A stretch of 64,000 bases of DNA from the NCBI RefSeq assembly GCF_013359755.1, contig NZ_JABMCJ010000063.1, positions 1 to 64,000 of the forward strand. Direction: 5' to 3'. The translations under genes and the position numbers were made by a program. This DNA comes from Tardiphaga robiniae. Lineage in GTDB: Bacteria > Pseudomonadota > Alphaproteobacteria > Rhizobiales > Xanthobacteraceae. Each line of letters starts with the position of its first letter. The first letter of the stretch is position 1. Positions 9,374-18,610 of this stretch are shown piece by piece. A model generated the notes under the pieces. The model saw only the letters and a program-made list of their open reading frames with translations. It ran no database searches and had not been told where the DNA came from.

Positions 9374-10390
9374 ATGACCGATGCACCCCGCCCCATCATC
9401 CGCCTATCGCATAATGAGAGCCCGTTCGGCCCTTCGCCGCGCGCACTCCGTGCCATCGAGGAGAACGTTGCCCATCTCGACCGCTATGTCGGCGCCGAGC
9501 TGGACCAGCTGACTGCCGCCATCGCCGCGCATGAACGTATCGCGCCGGAGCAGATAGTGCTCGGCGAAATCCTCGACGTGCTCGGGCTGTATCTCTCCGC
9601 GCAATGCGGCCCCGGCGGCGAGTTCATTTATTCTGAGCCCGGCTATACGGCGCTGGTCGACGCCGTCGCGCCGGCCGGCGCCAAGATCATCGCCGTGCCG
9701 CTGAATGATCGGCTCGAAAACGACCTTCCGGCCATCGCCGGCGCAGTAAATGCGCGAACCCGTGCCGTCTATCTCGTCAACCCGCACAATCCGAGCGGCA
9801 CTGTGAGTCCGGCCGAGGAATTCATCGCATTCGTCCGCGATCTATCGAACCGCGTGCTGGTGATCGTCGACGAAGCCTATCTCGACTACACGCTCGATCA
9901 GGAACGGCGCACCGTGGCTGGCCTCGTGCGTGATGGCCATCAGATCGTCGTGTTCAGGACCTTCGCCAAGATCCACGGCCTCGCCGGTCTCGCCATCGGC
10001 TATGTGCTGGCGCCTGCCGAGCTTGCCCGATCGCTCAGGCAGATCGGCATTGGCGCGTTTCATGGCCTCAACCGCCTCGGCCTCGTCGCTGCTCAGGCAA
10101 GTCTGGCCGATCGCGAACATATCACCGCAGTGCGCACCGCGGTTGCCGCCGAGCGTGAGAGTTGGCATGCCTTCTTTCGCGCGAACGGCGTTTCCTTCTC
10201 CGCAGCGCAGGGCAACTTCGTATTCTTCGATGCCGGCCGGCGACACAGTGATGTGACTGCAGCCCTTGCGGCACGGGACATCGCGATCAAGCAATCTTAT
10301 CCCGCGCTGCCGACCTGGCTGCGGATATCGATCGGCCTGCCCGATGACAATGTACTGGCGCGCCATGTCGTCGCCGACAGCCTACGCTGA
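9374..10390 (+). CDS. PLP-dependent aminotransferase, HisC-like (fold type I)
   Basis: 338 residues. HisC/class II aminotransferase motifs are in order: SHNESPFGPSP near the N-terminus, VNPHNPSGT, VDEAYLDY, and RTFAKIHGLAGLAIGY, where the Lys of FAKIHG should form the PLP Schiff base. The C-terminal Arg in PTWLRISIG should bind the substrate carboxylate or phosphate. It sits 28 nt after the amidohydrolase, outside any histidine operon, so it is more likely a catabolic or biosynthetic aminotransferase of this cluster than true HisC. Confidence 0.86.
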   Translation: MTDAPRPIIRLSHNESPFGPSPRALRAIEENVAHLDRYVGAELDQLTAAIAAHERIAPEQIVLGEILDVLGLYLSAQCGPGGEFIYSEPGYTALVDAVAPAGAKIIAVPLNDRLENDLPAIAGAVNARTRAVYLVNPHNPSGTVSPAEEFIAFVRDLSNRVLVIVDEAYLDYTLDQERRTVAGLVRDGHQIVVFRTFAKIHGLAGLAIGYVLAPAELARSLRQIGIGAFHGLNRLGLVAAQASLADREHITAVRTAVAAERESWHAFFRANGVSFSAAQGNFVFFDAGRRHSDVTAALAARDIAIKQSYPALPTWLRISIGLPDDNVLARHVVADSLR

Positions 10391-10744
10391 TCACCCACGA
10401 TGGCACCGAACGCCGGTAGGAGTGATTTCAGACGAAAGTACGGCCACCAGCGCGCGCATCAAAGCGTGCGGAGGAAGGCGGCGACCGCCACGCTGCATCC
10501 GAATAAACGGATGCACCGCTTCCACGGCATTCCGCGCCCACACCTCACCGCCGCCAATCTGGCGAGCAGGCGTCGATCTGCTCTCTGAGAGAATGCTTTC
10601 GCAATATCTTTGTTCTCGAAAACTGCGCATGACAGTCGCCGCAGTTCGAATATCGCCTCGCAGCTCAATTCGGCAATTAATTGCTGCAAGGCGGATGTCG
10701 CGACGCCTACCCATTGTCTTGTCAAGCACACAAGGGGATGAGGC
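10391..10744 (+). other. Intergenic regulatory region before the amidase/system C operon
   Basis: 354 nt with no credible gene. It contains the perfect 12-bp palindrome at 10673-10684 and a -10-like CTACCC about 31 nt downstream of its centre. Small frames on both strands lack codon structure and ribosome-binding sites. Confidence 0.6.
10673..10684. promoter_or_regulatory. Palindromic operator candidate GCAATTAATTGC (copy 1)
   Basis: Perfect 12-bp inverted repeat, 60 nt before the start of the first amidase. Near-identical copies at 16261 and 20661 sit at matching positions before other units. A CTACCC (10707-10712) lies 31 nt from the palindrome centre, the spacing expected of a class II activator site at about -41.5. 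Confidence 0.6.
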
Positions 10745-12184
10745 ATGGCAATCCAGAGCACTGCTGGTCAGGCGAATGTATCGGGTGCAACGAGCGGCGC
10801 AGACGTCGCATTTCTTTCCGCTGTCGAACTTGTTGAGCTCTACCGTCAGCGACAACTGTCACCTGTCGAAGTCACGCGCGCAATTCTCGATCGCATTCAA
10901 CGGCTGGAGCCGAAAATCAATGCATTTGCCTTGCTTGATGCAGACTCTGCACTCGCATCCGCTGAAAAATCTGAACAACGTTGGCACCGCGGTGAACCGG
11001 CAGGTCTGATCGACGGTGTTCCGGTTGCGCTCAAGGACCTGATCCTGGCGAAGGGTTGGCCAACGCTGCGCGGCAGCCGCGCGGTCGATCCGAACCAGGA
11101 ATGGAACGAAGATTCGCCGGCGACCGCGCGCCTGCGCGAGCACGGCGCCGTCGTGCTCGGCAAGACCACCACTTCCGAATTCGGCTGGAAGGGGCTCGGC
11201 GACAGCCCGCTTACCGGCATTACCCGCAATCCCTGGAATACAGCGCACACACCGGGCGGCAGCAGCGGCGGCTCGGGCGCCGCGGCGGCGATCGGCTTCG
11301 GCCCGCTGCATGTAGCAACCGATGGCGGCGGCTCGACGCGGCTTCCCGCTGCACATAGCGGCGCCTTCGGCTTCAAGCAGACATTCGGCCGCGTGCCGGT
11401 CTATCCGCCGTCGCAGAACGGCACGTTGTTTCACGTCACCCCACTCACCCGCTCGGTGCGCGATGCCGCGCTGCTGCTCGACGTCATCGCGCGGTCCGAC
11501 CTGCGCGACTGGAATGCATTGCCGCCGCAGGACGTGGCGTGGCAGAGCGGGCTTGAGGACGGCGTCAAGGGTTTGCGCATCGCATATAGCCCGGCCCTCG
11601 GCTACGCAACGGTCGATCCCGAAGTCGCAACCATCGCCGAGAAAGCAGTCAAGGTTTTCGTCGATCTCGGCGCCATCGTCGAGCGCGTCGATCCCGGCAT
11701 CGAGGATCCGCTGCCCATCTTCCTGACTTTCTGGCAGGCCGGCGCCGCGAAACTGGTGGACAGCTTCGCCCCAGAACGGCGTAATCTCAGCGAGGCCGGC
11801 CTACTGGCCGCAGCCGAACAGGGCCGCGCGATCGACGTCGTGTCCTACGTGAAGGCCATCGATCAGCGAGAGGCGCTGGGTCGGCACTTCAGTCGCTTCC
11901 ATCAGTCCTGGGATCTGCTGATCACGCCCTCTACGGCATTTCCTGCTTCAGCCATCGATGCATCGCAGGCCGATCTTGCCACGCGGCCCATTCGCTCGCC
12001 CTTCACCTATCCGTTCAATCTGACGCAGCAGCCAGCGGCATCGATTCCGGCCGGACTGACCGCGGCGGGTCTGCCGGTCGGCCTGCAACTGATCGGTGCG
12101 AAATTTGATGATGCGAAGGTCCTGCGCGCAGCGCGGGCCTTCGAGATCGCGCGGCCCTTCGCAACACCGAAGGATCCCACGTGA
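10745..12184 (+). CDS. Amidase signature family protein (first of two)
   Basis: 479 residues of the Ser-cisSer-Lys amidase family. The catalytic Lys lies in GVPVALKDL, the Gly/Ser-rich signature is TPGGSSGGSGAAAAIG, and the nucleophile Ser is in DGGGSTRLPAA. No signal peptide, so cytoplasmic. First gene of the operon that continues into a second amidase and transporter system C; its stop overlaps the next start (GTGA). AGGGG shortly before the ATG supports the start. The family hydrolyses many carboxamides; the substrate cannot be told from sequence. Confidence 0.9.
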   Translation: MAIQSTAGQANVSGATSGADVAFLSAVELVELYRQRQLSPVEVTRAILDRIQRLEPKINAFALLDADSALASAEKSEQRWHRGEPAGLIDGVPVALKDLILAKGWPTLRGSRAVDPNQEWNEDSPATARLREHGAVVLGKTTTSEFGWKGLGDSPLTGITRNPWNTAHTPGGSSGGSGAAAAIGFGPLHVATDGGGSTRLPAAHSGAFGFKQTFGRVPVYPPSQNGTLFHVTPLTRSVRDAALLLDVIARSDLRDWNALPPQDVAWQSGLEDGVKGLRIAYSPALGYATVDPEVATIAEKAVKVFVDLGAIVERVDPGIEDPLPIFLTFWQAGAAKLVDSFAPERRNLSEAGLLAAAEQGRAIDVVSYVKAIDQREALGRHFSRFHQSWDLLITPSTAFPASAIDASQADLATRPIRSPFTYPFNLTQQPAASIPAGLTAAGLPVGLQLIGAKFDDAKVLRAARAFEIARPFATPKDPT

Positions 12185-13608
12185 GCTACCCTGCATCTGA
12201 AATCGAACTCGATCTGCCGAAGCTTTCGGCCGCCTATGCGGATGGATCGCTGACACCTTCGCGAGTGGTGGAGTCGATCCTCGACACGATCACAGCGCGC
12301 GGAGATGATGGCGTCTGGATCGGGCATGTCGGACGCGACGCGATCTTCGCCCGTGCGCGTGAACTCGAAGGACAGTCGACCTCCGATCGCGCGGCCGCGT
12401 CGCTCTGGGGCGTGCCTTTCAGCGTGAAGGACTGCATCGACGTCGCCGGGCTTCCTACGACATCGGCCTGCCCCGGCTATTCCTATGTCCCTACCCGGCA
12501 TAGTCCTGCGGTCGCGCGGCTGCTGGCGGCAGGGGCGATCTTGATCGGCAAGACCAATATGGATCAGTTCGCCACCGGGCTCGTGGGCGTCCGCTCGCCC
12601 TATGGCGTGGCACGCAACCCGTTCGATGCCGACTACATTCCGGGCGGATCGAGTTCGGGTGCCGCCGTCTCGGTCGCGGTCGGTCTCGTCAGCCTGGCGC
12701 TCGGCACCGACACCGGCGGTTCGGGCCGCGTGCCCGCCGCGCTCACCAACGTGGTCGGTCTCAAGCCGACGCGCGGCCTCATCAGCGGTGTCGGCACGGT
12801 GCCGGCTTGTCGCTCCATCGAAACGATCTCGGTGTTCGCGCTCACCGTCGCCGACGCGCAGGCTGGCTTCGACGTCATCCGCGCGCATGATCCGGAAGAC
12901 CCGTTCGCGCGGCCGCTGACGCTACGCGAAGCGGACGCATGGCCGTCGTTCCGCTTCGGCGTGCCCGCGGCGCCCTGGCTAGAGTTCTTCGGCGACACGG
13001 CGGCGGCCGCACTATTCGATGCCGCCGTCGCGCGCCTCACGGCGATCGGCGGCGTGCGCGTCGAGATCGACTTCGCGCCGTTTCGCGAAATCAACGACAT
13101 GCTGTTCCTCGGTCCATGGCTCGCTGATCGCTACGGCGCGCTGAAACCGTTCCTTGACCGCAACATCGACGCCGTGCTGCCAGTCACTCGCGACATTCTG
13201 CTGGGCGGTACGCAAATCACGGGCGCGCAGGTCTTTGCAGGTCAGCAGCGTCTCGCCGAACTGAAGCAGAAGATCGACGTCGGGTGGCGCGACATCGACG
13301 TTCTCTTCGTGCCGACGACGCCCTCCACCTACAGGATCGGCGAGATTGCAGCCGATCCCATCGCCCTCAATGCCCGTATCGGCACCTACACCACATTCGT
13401 CAATCTGGCCGATCTCGCCGCGGTCGCCGTGCCCTCGGGCTTCCTGCCGAACGGCCTACCGCAAGGCGTGACGCTGATCGGCCCAGCTCTGTCCGACCGC
13501 AGCCTCGCACGGCTGGCCGGCCGGTTTCACCAGCATTCCGGACTGCCGCTCGGTACGCGCGGTCTTGGCATCGCGCCCCCCATACTCAACAAGGAGCTTG
13601 TGACGTGA
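12181..13608 (+). CDS. Amidase resembling the amidase domain of allophanate hydrolase (AtzF-like)
   Basis: 475 residues from a GTG overlapping the previous stop. Motifs: catalytic Lys in GVPFSVKDCIDVAG, signature IPGGSSSGAAVSVAVG, and nucleophile Ser in GTDTGGSGRVPAA. The sequence GKTNMDQFATGLVGVRSPYG and the block VGLKPTRGLISGVGTVPACR are very like AtzF/DUR1 allophanate hydrolases. Full allophanate hydrolases carry an additional C-terminal domain after ~450 residues; this protein ends at 475 and lacks it. It may cleave allophanate-like N-carbamoyl amides or a different substrate linked to system C. Confidence 0.87.
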   Translation: MSYPASEIELDLPKLSAAYADGSLTPSRVVESILDTITARGDDGVWIGHVGRDAIFARARELEGQSTSDRAAASLWGVPFSVKDCIDVAGLPTTSACPGYSYVPTRHSPAVARLLAAGAILIGKTNMDQFATGLVGVRSPYGVARNPFDADYIPGGSSSGAAVSVAVGLVSLALGTDTGGSGRVPAALTNVVGLKPTRGLISGVGTVPACRSIETISVFALTVADAQAGFDVIRAHDPEDPFARPLTLREADAWPSFRFGVPAAPWLEFFGDTAAAALFDAAVARLTAIGGVRVEIDFAPFREINDMLFLGPWLADRYGALKPFLDRNIDAVLPVTRDILLGGTQITGAQVFAGQQRLAELKQKIDVGWRDIDVLFVPTTPSTYRIGEIAADPIALNARIGTYTTFVNLADLAAVAVPSGFLPNGLPQGVTLIGPALSDRSLARLAGRFHQHSGLPLGTRGLGIAPPILNKELVT

Positions 13609-14588
13609 CGAATTCAGAACGGTTTTTCGGCCATGCCAGGCGATTGGCCCGCACCGCGTTGGTGCTGGGCGCGGCATTCATCGCCTCGGCTGCGACGGCG
13701 CGCGCGGAGGATGTGACGATCGGCGCCGGCCTCTCCATGGGTTGGGGCCAGTTCTTCGTCGCCGATCAGGCCAAGACCTGGGACAAGCAGGGCCTCACGC
13801 CCAAGACCACGATCTTCGCCAGCGGCCGCCTCGCACTCGACGCTCTGGTCGGCGGCGGCGTGGTGGTGGCGACCGCAGCCGAAACGCCGGTACTGTTCGC
13901 GAATCTCAACGGCCTGCCGGTGCGCATCATCGCCACGCTGAATCGCCAGGAATCCTTCGACCTTGTCGCCGTCAAGGACATCAAGACGATCAAGGACATC
14001 AAGGGCCGCAAGATCGGCTATTCGCAAGGCACCAACGCACACTACTACCTGTCGAAGCTGCTGAAGGAAGCGAACCTGACTTTTGCGGACATCACCGCCG
14101 TTAGTCTCAATCCCGGCGATTTCGTCACCAGCCTGTCGAACGGGGCGGTCGACGGCTTCATCTGGACCGAGCCACATATCTCGCTCGCGCTCAGGCAGGG
14201 CGGCGACAAGTTCCATGCGATCCGCTCGCCCGGACTCTATGTCGGATTTTCCACCGTGATCGCGCTGCAATCGACCATCGACAAGAATCCCGACCTGCTC
14301 GTGAAGGTACTGAAGTCGCTGATCGATGCCAACGACCTCATCAAGAAGGATCCGAATGCCGCAGCAGCGCTGATCGCCGAGCGCATCAAGGTCGATCCGG
14401 AGATCGTCCGCAACTTCCTGCCGCGCACCCGCTTCAATATCGATCTCGAACGCGCGGATCTCGTCGCCGAACTGCAGACGCAGGCGAAATGGGCGATCGA
14501 CAACAAGCTGGTGCGGCCGGACGTCAAGGTGCCGGACTTTAACACCGTCGTAGTCGGCTCGTTGCTCGACAAGGCGCGTGAAAAATAG
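13605..14588 (+). CDS. ABC transporter substrate-binding protein, NMT1/SsuA family (system C)
   Basis: 327 residues from GTG 13605, which overlaps the amidase stop (GTGA). The N-terminus is a Sec-type signal (hydrophobic ALVLGAAFIASAATARA, then mature EDVTIGAG), unlike the Tat signals of systems A and B. The mature part has NMT1 features: WGQFFVADQAKTWDKQGL, GGGVVVATAAETPVLFANL and IKDIKGRKIGYSQGTNAHYY. It is followed after 24 nt by its ATPase. Confidence 0.89.
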   Translation: MTNSERFFGHARRLARTALVLGAAFIASAATARAEDVTIGAGLSMGWGQFFVADQAKTWDKQGLTPKTTIFASGRLALDALVGGGVVVATAAETPVLFANLNGLPVRIIATLNRQESFDLVAVKDIKTIKDIKGRKIGYSQGTNAHYYLSKLLKEANLTFADITAVSLNPGDFVTSLSNGAVDGFIWTEPHISLALRQGGDKFHAIRSPGLYVGFSTVIALQSTIDKNPDLLVKVLKSLIDANDLIKKDPNAAAALIAERIKVDPEIVRNFLPRTRFNIDLERADLVAELQTQAKWAIDNKLVRPDVKVPDFNTVVVGSLLDKAREK

Positions 14589-14612
14589 AAACGGCGTCAC
14601 CGGAGTCGTCGC

Positions 14613-15410
14613 ATGAATGTGAGAGTGGACGTTTCCACGGCATCCGCGGTCCAGCGGCCGCTGATCGCCTGTCACGATCTCGGACATGTCTATGACTCCG
14701 GTCGCGGCCGCACGGTCGCGCTTGACCGGGTGTCGCTGACCATCCAGCCCGGCGAATTCGTCTGCGTCCTCGGCCCGAGCGGTTGCGGCAAGACCACGCT
14801 GCTCAATATCCTCGCCGGGTTCGTGCAACCGTCGCATGGCGAGGTGCTGATCAACGACTATGCGATCGCCGGGCCGAGTCCCGAGCGCGGCGTCGTGTTC
14901 CAGGACTACTCGCTGTTTCCGTGGCTGACCGCGAAGGCCAATGTGGGTTTCGGCCTGCGCATGGCCGGGCGCCCGGCCGCGGAGCGCGATGCCGTCGCCA
15001 GCGATCTGCTCCGCCAGGTCGGACTGCCGGAGGCCGGCGACAAATATCCGTTCGAACTGTCCGGCGGCATGAAGCAGCGGATAGCGATCGCTCGCGCGCT
15101 GGCAACGCGGCCGGCACTGCTGCTGATGGACGAGCCCTTTGCCGCGCTGGATGCCATGACCAGGGCTTCACTGCAGACAAGGCTGATCGACCTGCAGCAG
15201 CGGAGCGCGCAGACGATCCTGTTCGTCACGCACAATATCGCCGAAGCGCTGGTGCTCGGCACCCGGCTGATCGTGATGTCACCGAATCCCGGCCGCGTGG
15301 TCGAGGATATCGCCGTCGATCTCGAACGGCCGCGGCGGCGCACCTCGCCGGCCTTCAACGAACTCTACGACCATGTGGCCCGCGCCATCGGTCTCGACAC
15401 GGCAGAATAG
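14613..15410 (+). CDS. ABC transporter ATPase, SsuB/TauB-like (system C)
   Basis: 265 residues. Walker A GPSGCGKTT, Q-loop FQDYSLFPW, signature LSGGMKQR, Walker B LLLMDEPFAALDA and switch VTHNIAEA are intact. It lies between the binding protein and the permease of system C with very short gaps, so the three genes form one unit with the two amidases upstream. Confidence 0.92.
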   Translation: MNVRVDVSTASAVQRPLIACHDLGHVYDSGRGRTVALDRVSLTIQPGEFVCVLGPSGCGKTTLLNILAGFVQPSHGEVLINDYAIAGPSPERGVVFQDYSLFPWLTAKANVGFGLRMAGRPAAERDAVASDLLRQVGLPEAGDKYPFELSGGMKQRIAIARALATRPALLLMDEPFAALDAMTRASLQTRLIDLQQRSAQTILFVTHNIAEALVLGTRLIVMSPNPGRVVEDIAVDLERPRRRTSPAFNELYDHVARAIGLDTAE

Positions 15411-15413
15411 GCG

Positions 15414-16238
15414 ATGGCATTCAAGCTGAAGCAAAACACCGTCGCAGGCGCGTTGGGCACCGTCGGCTTCTTTGCGGTCTGGGAGGCGATCAGCCGCAGC
15501 GGCCTCGTCAACAACATCATGCTGCCCGCGCCAACTACCATCGTGCTGTCGGGCTGGGAGCTGCTGGCATCCGGCGAATTGCTACGCCATCTCGGCGCCA
15601 GCCTGTGGCGCTCGCTGCTCGGTTTCGTTGTCGGCTCGGTCCTCGCTATTGCAGTCGGCGTCGCGATGGCGCAACTGCCGCTGCTGAACGCAACCATCAA
15701 TCCTCTCGTGCAGATGTTTCGCGCGATCCCTGCACTGGCCTTCGTGCCGCTCGCGATCTTCTGGTTTGGCATCGGCGAACTGTCCAAGGTGTTCCTGATC
15801 GCCTGGGGTGTGTTCTTCCCTGTCTGGGTCAATACCTATCTCGGGGTGCGCGACACCAATCCGTTGCTCGGCCGCGCCGCGGCGAGCCTCGGAGCGCGGG
15901 GCTGGCGCAAATTCGCCTTTGTCGTCATTCCCGGCGCCCTACCATTCATCATTGCCGGCCTGCGCGTCAGCCTGTCGGTCGCGCTGGTGCTGCTGGTCGC
16001 CTCCGAACTCGCGGGCGCTGCATTCGGCGTCGGCTATCTCATCCAGATGTCGCAGCAGGTGTTTCGCGTCGACTACATGTTCGTTGGCCTGATTGTGCTC
16101 GGCATCATGGGCGTGGTCGCCGATTTTCTGTTCGAAGGCGCCGTACGCCGCCTGCTGCCCTGGTATGGGGTTGAGAAGTCGCTGCGCGGAGCGGCCGGGA
16201 ACAAGAAAGAGCGCAAACTGGCGGAACCAGCTGCCTGA
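15414..16238 (+). CDS. ABC transporter permease, SsuC-like (system C)
   Basis: 274 residues with about six hydrophobic segments. The EAA-type loop includes LGRAAASLGARGWRKFAFVV. The C-terminal ~30 residues after LLPWYGVEKS are basic and hydrophilic. It closes the operon that started at the first amidase; a promoter region follows. Confidence 0.89.
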   Translation: MAFKLKQNTVAGALGTVGFFAVWEAISRSGLVNNIMLPAPTTIVLSGWELLASGELLRHLGASLWRSLLGFVVGSVLAIAVGVAMAQLPLLNATINPLVQMFRAIPALAFVPLAIFWFGIGELSKVFLIAWGVFFPVWVNTYLGVRDTNPLLGRAAASLGARGWRKFAFVVIPGALPFIIAGLRVSLSVALVLLVASELAGAAFGVGYLIQMSQQVFRVDYMFVGLIVLGIMGVVADFLFEGAVRRLLPWYGVEKSLRGAAGNKKERKLAEPAA

Positions 16239-16260
16239 TCTGCCCGACGCCGCGCAGAAA

Positions 16261-16272
16261 GCAATTTATTGC
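16261..16272. promoter_or_regulatory. Palindromic operator candidate GCAATTTATTGC (copy 2)
   Basis: Differs by one base from the perfect palindrome at 10673. It lies in the 87-nt gap before the DUF971/Apr-like operon, 53 nt before the start codon. A TTACAG at 16295-16300, in the context GGTTACAGAT, is 31 nt from the palindrome centre and resembles GGTTCAACAT at the same distance after copy 3. Confidence 0.6.
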
Positions 16273-16325
16273 GAGCCGTGTCCGCGACCGACGGTTACAG
16301 ATCGATGCGAAGCTGGAGATTGCAC

Positions 16326-16616
16326 ATGCAACCGACCGAAGTCGCATTGATCGAAGATGACACCATTCTCGCCGTCACCTGGGACGACGGCGAAACCAGT
16401 CGCCTGGATGCAGTGACCCTGCGCCAGGCCAGCCGGGCGGCGAGCGAGATCCGGCGCCATGCCGAGGGCGTGGAGCTGATACTGCCGCCGGCGTTTCGCA
16501 TGCAGAGTGTCGAGCCGATCGGCAACTATGCGCTGCGGCTATTCTTCTCCGACGGGCACGATCGCGGCATCTATCCGTGGGTGTATCTGCGCGAACTCGC
16601 CGGCCAGGCAGCGTAA
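16326..16616 (+). CDS. DUF971 domain protein (gamma-butyrobetaine-hydroxylase N-terminal-like)
   Basis: 96 residues matching the DUF971 layout: VTWDDGETSRLDAVTLRQAS, LPPAFRMQSVEPIGNYALRL, then FFSDGHDRGIYPWVYLREL. The GNYAL...F.SDGH..GIY.W..LR pattern is diagnostic. The cysteines often seen in the central part of this family are absent. GGAG precedes the ATG. Stand-alone DUF971 proteins commonly occur with iron-sulfur or Apc/Mrp-type proteins; here it opens the operon of an Apr-like flavoprotein, so a role in assembly or substrate handling of that complex is possible but unproven. Confidence 0.85.
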   Translation: MQPTEVALIEDDTILAVTWDDGETSRLDAVTLRQASRAASEIRRHAEGVELILPPAFRMQSVEPIGNYALRLFFSDGHDRGIYPWVYLRELAGQAA

Positions 16617-16626
16617 GGAACAGGCG

Positions 16627-18363
16627 ATGGACGAGATCAAGCAGGGCCTGTCGGAAATCGAATGCGACGTGCTGGTGATCGGCGGCGGCACCGCCGGCCC
16701 GATGGCTGCCTACAAGGCCAAACGCCGCAATCCCAAGGCGCGCGTGGTGCTGCTCGAAAAGGCCAATGTGAAGCGGTCGGGCGCCATTGCGATGGGAATG
16801 GACGGGCTCAACAATGCCGTCGTGCCGGGCTTTGCGACGCCGGAGCAGTACACCAAGGAAATTACCATCGCCAATGACGGCATCTGCGATCAGGCGCCCG
16901 TCTACAAATATGCTTCGCGTTGCTTCGACGTCATCCAGGAATTGGACAGTTTCGGCATCAAGTTTCAGAAGACCGAGAATGGCGATTTCGACGTCAAGAA
17001 GGTTCACCATCTCGGCTCCTATGTGCTGCCGATGCCGAACGGCGAGACGGTCAAGAAGGCGCTGTATCGCCAACTGCGCCGCGAGAAGGTGCTGATCTCC
17101 AACCGCTACATGGCGACGCGGCTGTTGACGGCGAAGGACGGCCGCATCGCCGGCGTCATCGCCGTCAATACGCGCAGCGCGGAATTCCTGGTGCTGCGCG
17201 CCAAGACCGTAATCTTGTGCACCGGCGCCGCCGGCCGTCTCGGCCTGCCGCAGTCCGGCTATCTCTGGGGCACCTACGAGAATGCGACCAATTCGGGCGA
17301 CGGCTATGCGATGGCCTATCATGCCGGCGCAGGGCTCGCGAATATCGAATGCTACCAGATCAATCCGCTGATCAAGGACTATAACGGCCCGGCCTGCGCC
17401 TATGTGGCCGGTCCGTTCGGCGCCTATACGGCGAACAGCGAGGGCAACCGCTTCATCGAATGCGACTACTGGTCAGGCCAGATGATGCAGGAGTTCTACA
17501 ACGAACTGCAGTCGGGCAAGGGCCCCGTGTTCCTCAAGCTCAATCATCTGCACAGCGACACCGTCGGCCAGATCGAGGCGGTGTTGCACAAGGTCGAGCG
17601 GCCGTCACGCGGCCGGTTCCATGAGAACCGCGGCACCAACTATCGCGAGAAGATGATCGAGATGCATATCTCGGAAATCGGCCTGTGTTCGGGCCATAGC
17701 GCCTCGGGCGTGTTCGTCGACGAATTTGCGCGTACCACCGTCACGGGTCTTTATTCGGCGGGCGACATGGCGAGCGTGCCGCACAACTACATGCTCGGCG
17801 CCTTCACCAATGGCGCGGTGGCCGGCGAACATGCGGTGGATTTCGCCGCCGAAGTCGACGTCCCCGATTATGACCGCGACGATGTCGTGCGCGAGCAGGA
17901 ACGCGTGCTGGCGCCGACGCAGCGTGACGACGGCATTCCGCCGAACCAGCTCGAATACAAGGCGCGGCGCCTCGTGAACGATTACCTGCAGCCGCCGAAA
18001 GTCACCGCCAAGATGCAGATCGGCCAGGCGCGTCTCGCCGAAGTGCGCGACGATCTCGACAATGCGATGGTGGTGCGCGACTCGCACGAGCTGATGCGCG
18101 CGCTGGAAGTGTCGTCGATCCTCGACTGCGCCGACATGGCAGCTTACGCCTCCTTGTTCCGCACCGAAAGTCGCTGGGGCCTCTATCACAACCGCGTCGA
18201 TTATCCCGAGAAGAACGAAGAAGACTGGTTCTGCCACAGCATCCTCAGCAAGCGCGACGGGCGCATGACTGCCGAGAAGCGTGCCGTCGAGCCCTATCTC
18301 GTCCCGATCGATGAGAGCGAACGCGACGCCTATGATCGCCAGCGCATACGCCAGCACGCCTGA
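16627..18363 (+). CDS. FAD-dependent oxidoreductase, adenylylsulfate reductase alpha (AprA)-like
   Basis: 578 residues starting at ATG 16627, with AAGGA at the preceding stop. The Rossmann FAD motif VIGGGTAGPMAA is at about 17-28, followed by LLEKANVKRSGAIAMGMDG, close to AprA. Further AprA-like blocks are ECYQINPLIKDYNGPACAYV, RFIECDYWSGQMMQEFY, EMHISEIGLCSGHSASGV and YSAGDMASVPHNYMLGAFTN. No Sec or Tat signal, so cytoplasmic. It is followed after 12 nt by a two-cluster ferredoxin, the AprAB order. There is no ATP sulfurylase or other dissimilatory sulfur gene in the window, so true APS reductase activity is doubtful; a reductive or oxidative step on an organosulfur or other imported compound is inferred. 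Confidence 0.88.
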   Translation: MDEIKQGLSEIECDVLVIGGGTAGPMAAYKAKRRNPKARVVLLEKANVKRSGAIAMGMDGLNNAVVPGFATPEQYTKEITIANDGICDQAPVYKYASRCFDVIQELDSFGIKFQKTENGDFDVKKVHHLGSYVLPMPNGETVKKALYRQLRREKVLISNRYMATRLLTAKDGRIAGVIAVNTRSAEFLVLRAKTVILCTGAAGRLGLPQSGYLWGTYENATNSGDGYAMAYHAGAGLANIECYQINPLIKDYNGPACAYVAGPFGAYTANSEGNRFIECDYWSGQMMQEFYNELQSGKGPVFLKLNHLHSDTVGQIEAVLHKVERPSRGRFHENRGTNYREKMIEMHISEIGLCSGHSASGVFVDEFARTTVTGLYSAGDMASVPHNYMLGAFTNGAVAGEHAVDFAAEVDVPDYDRDDVVREQERVLAPTQRDDGIPPNQLEYKARRLVNDYLQPPKVTAKMQIGQARLAEVRDDLDNAMVVRDSHELMRALEVSSILDCADMAAYASLFRTESRWGLYHNRVDYPEKNEEDWFCHSILSKRDGRMTAEKRAVEPYLVPIDESERDAYDRQRIRQHA

Positions 18364-18375
18364 GACGGAGCATCT

Positions 18376-18609
18376 ATGCCCATTGCCTATGCACCCACCA
18401 CCGTGCCCGTCGTCGTGGACGATGTCAAATGCATCGCCGATAAGGGCTGCACGGTCTGCGTCGATGTCTGTCCGCTGGACGTGCTGCGGATCAGCGACCT
18501 CACCGGCAAGGCCTATATGAAGTATGACGAGTGCTGGTACTGCATGCCATGCGAGACCGATTGCCCGACCGGCGCGGTGACCGTCAACATTCCCTATCTG
18601 TTGCGCTGA
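18376..18609 (+). CDS. 4Fe-4S dicluster ferredoxin, AprB-like partner
   Basis: 77 residues. Cluster ligands are Cys19, 25, 28, 32 (first motif with a longer CxxxxxC spacing) and Cys53, 56, 59, 63. The widened first spacing differs from the ferredoxin at 545, so the two are paralogues rather than copies. Cytoplasmic. Encoded 12 nt after the AprA-like flavoprotein and 1 nt before the HEAT-repeat gene, so all three are probably made together. Confidence 0.9.
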   Translation: MPIAYAPTTVPVVVDDVKCIADKGCTVCVDVCPLDVLRISDLTGKAYMKYDECWYCMPCETDCPTGAVTVNIPYLLR

Positions 18610-18610
18610 C

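Noticed and set aside
7921-9456. 511-codon frame opposite the amidohydrolase
   Set aside because: High GC content leaves the opposite strand open; no recognisable domain and the + strand protein has full metal-site motifs.
9374-10390. Histidinol-phosphate aminotransferase HisC for histidine synthesis
   Set aside because: The motifs fit the HisC group, but no other his gene is nearby and the gene belongs to a catabolic-type operon.
16627-18609. Genuine dissimilatory adenylylsulfate reductase
   Set aside because: No sat, qmo, dsr or sox genes in the window, the first cluster spacing of the ferredoxin differs, and the context is organic-compound uptake; homology is kept but not the activity.
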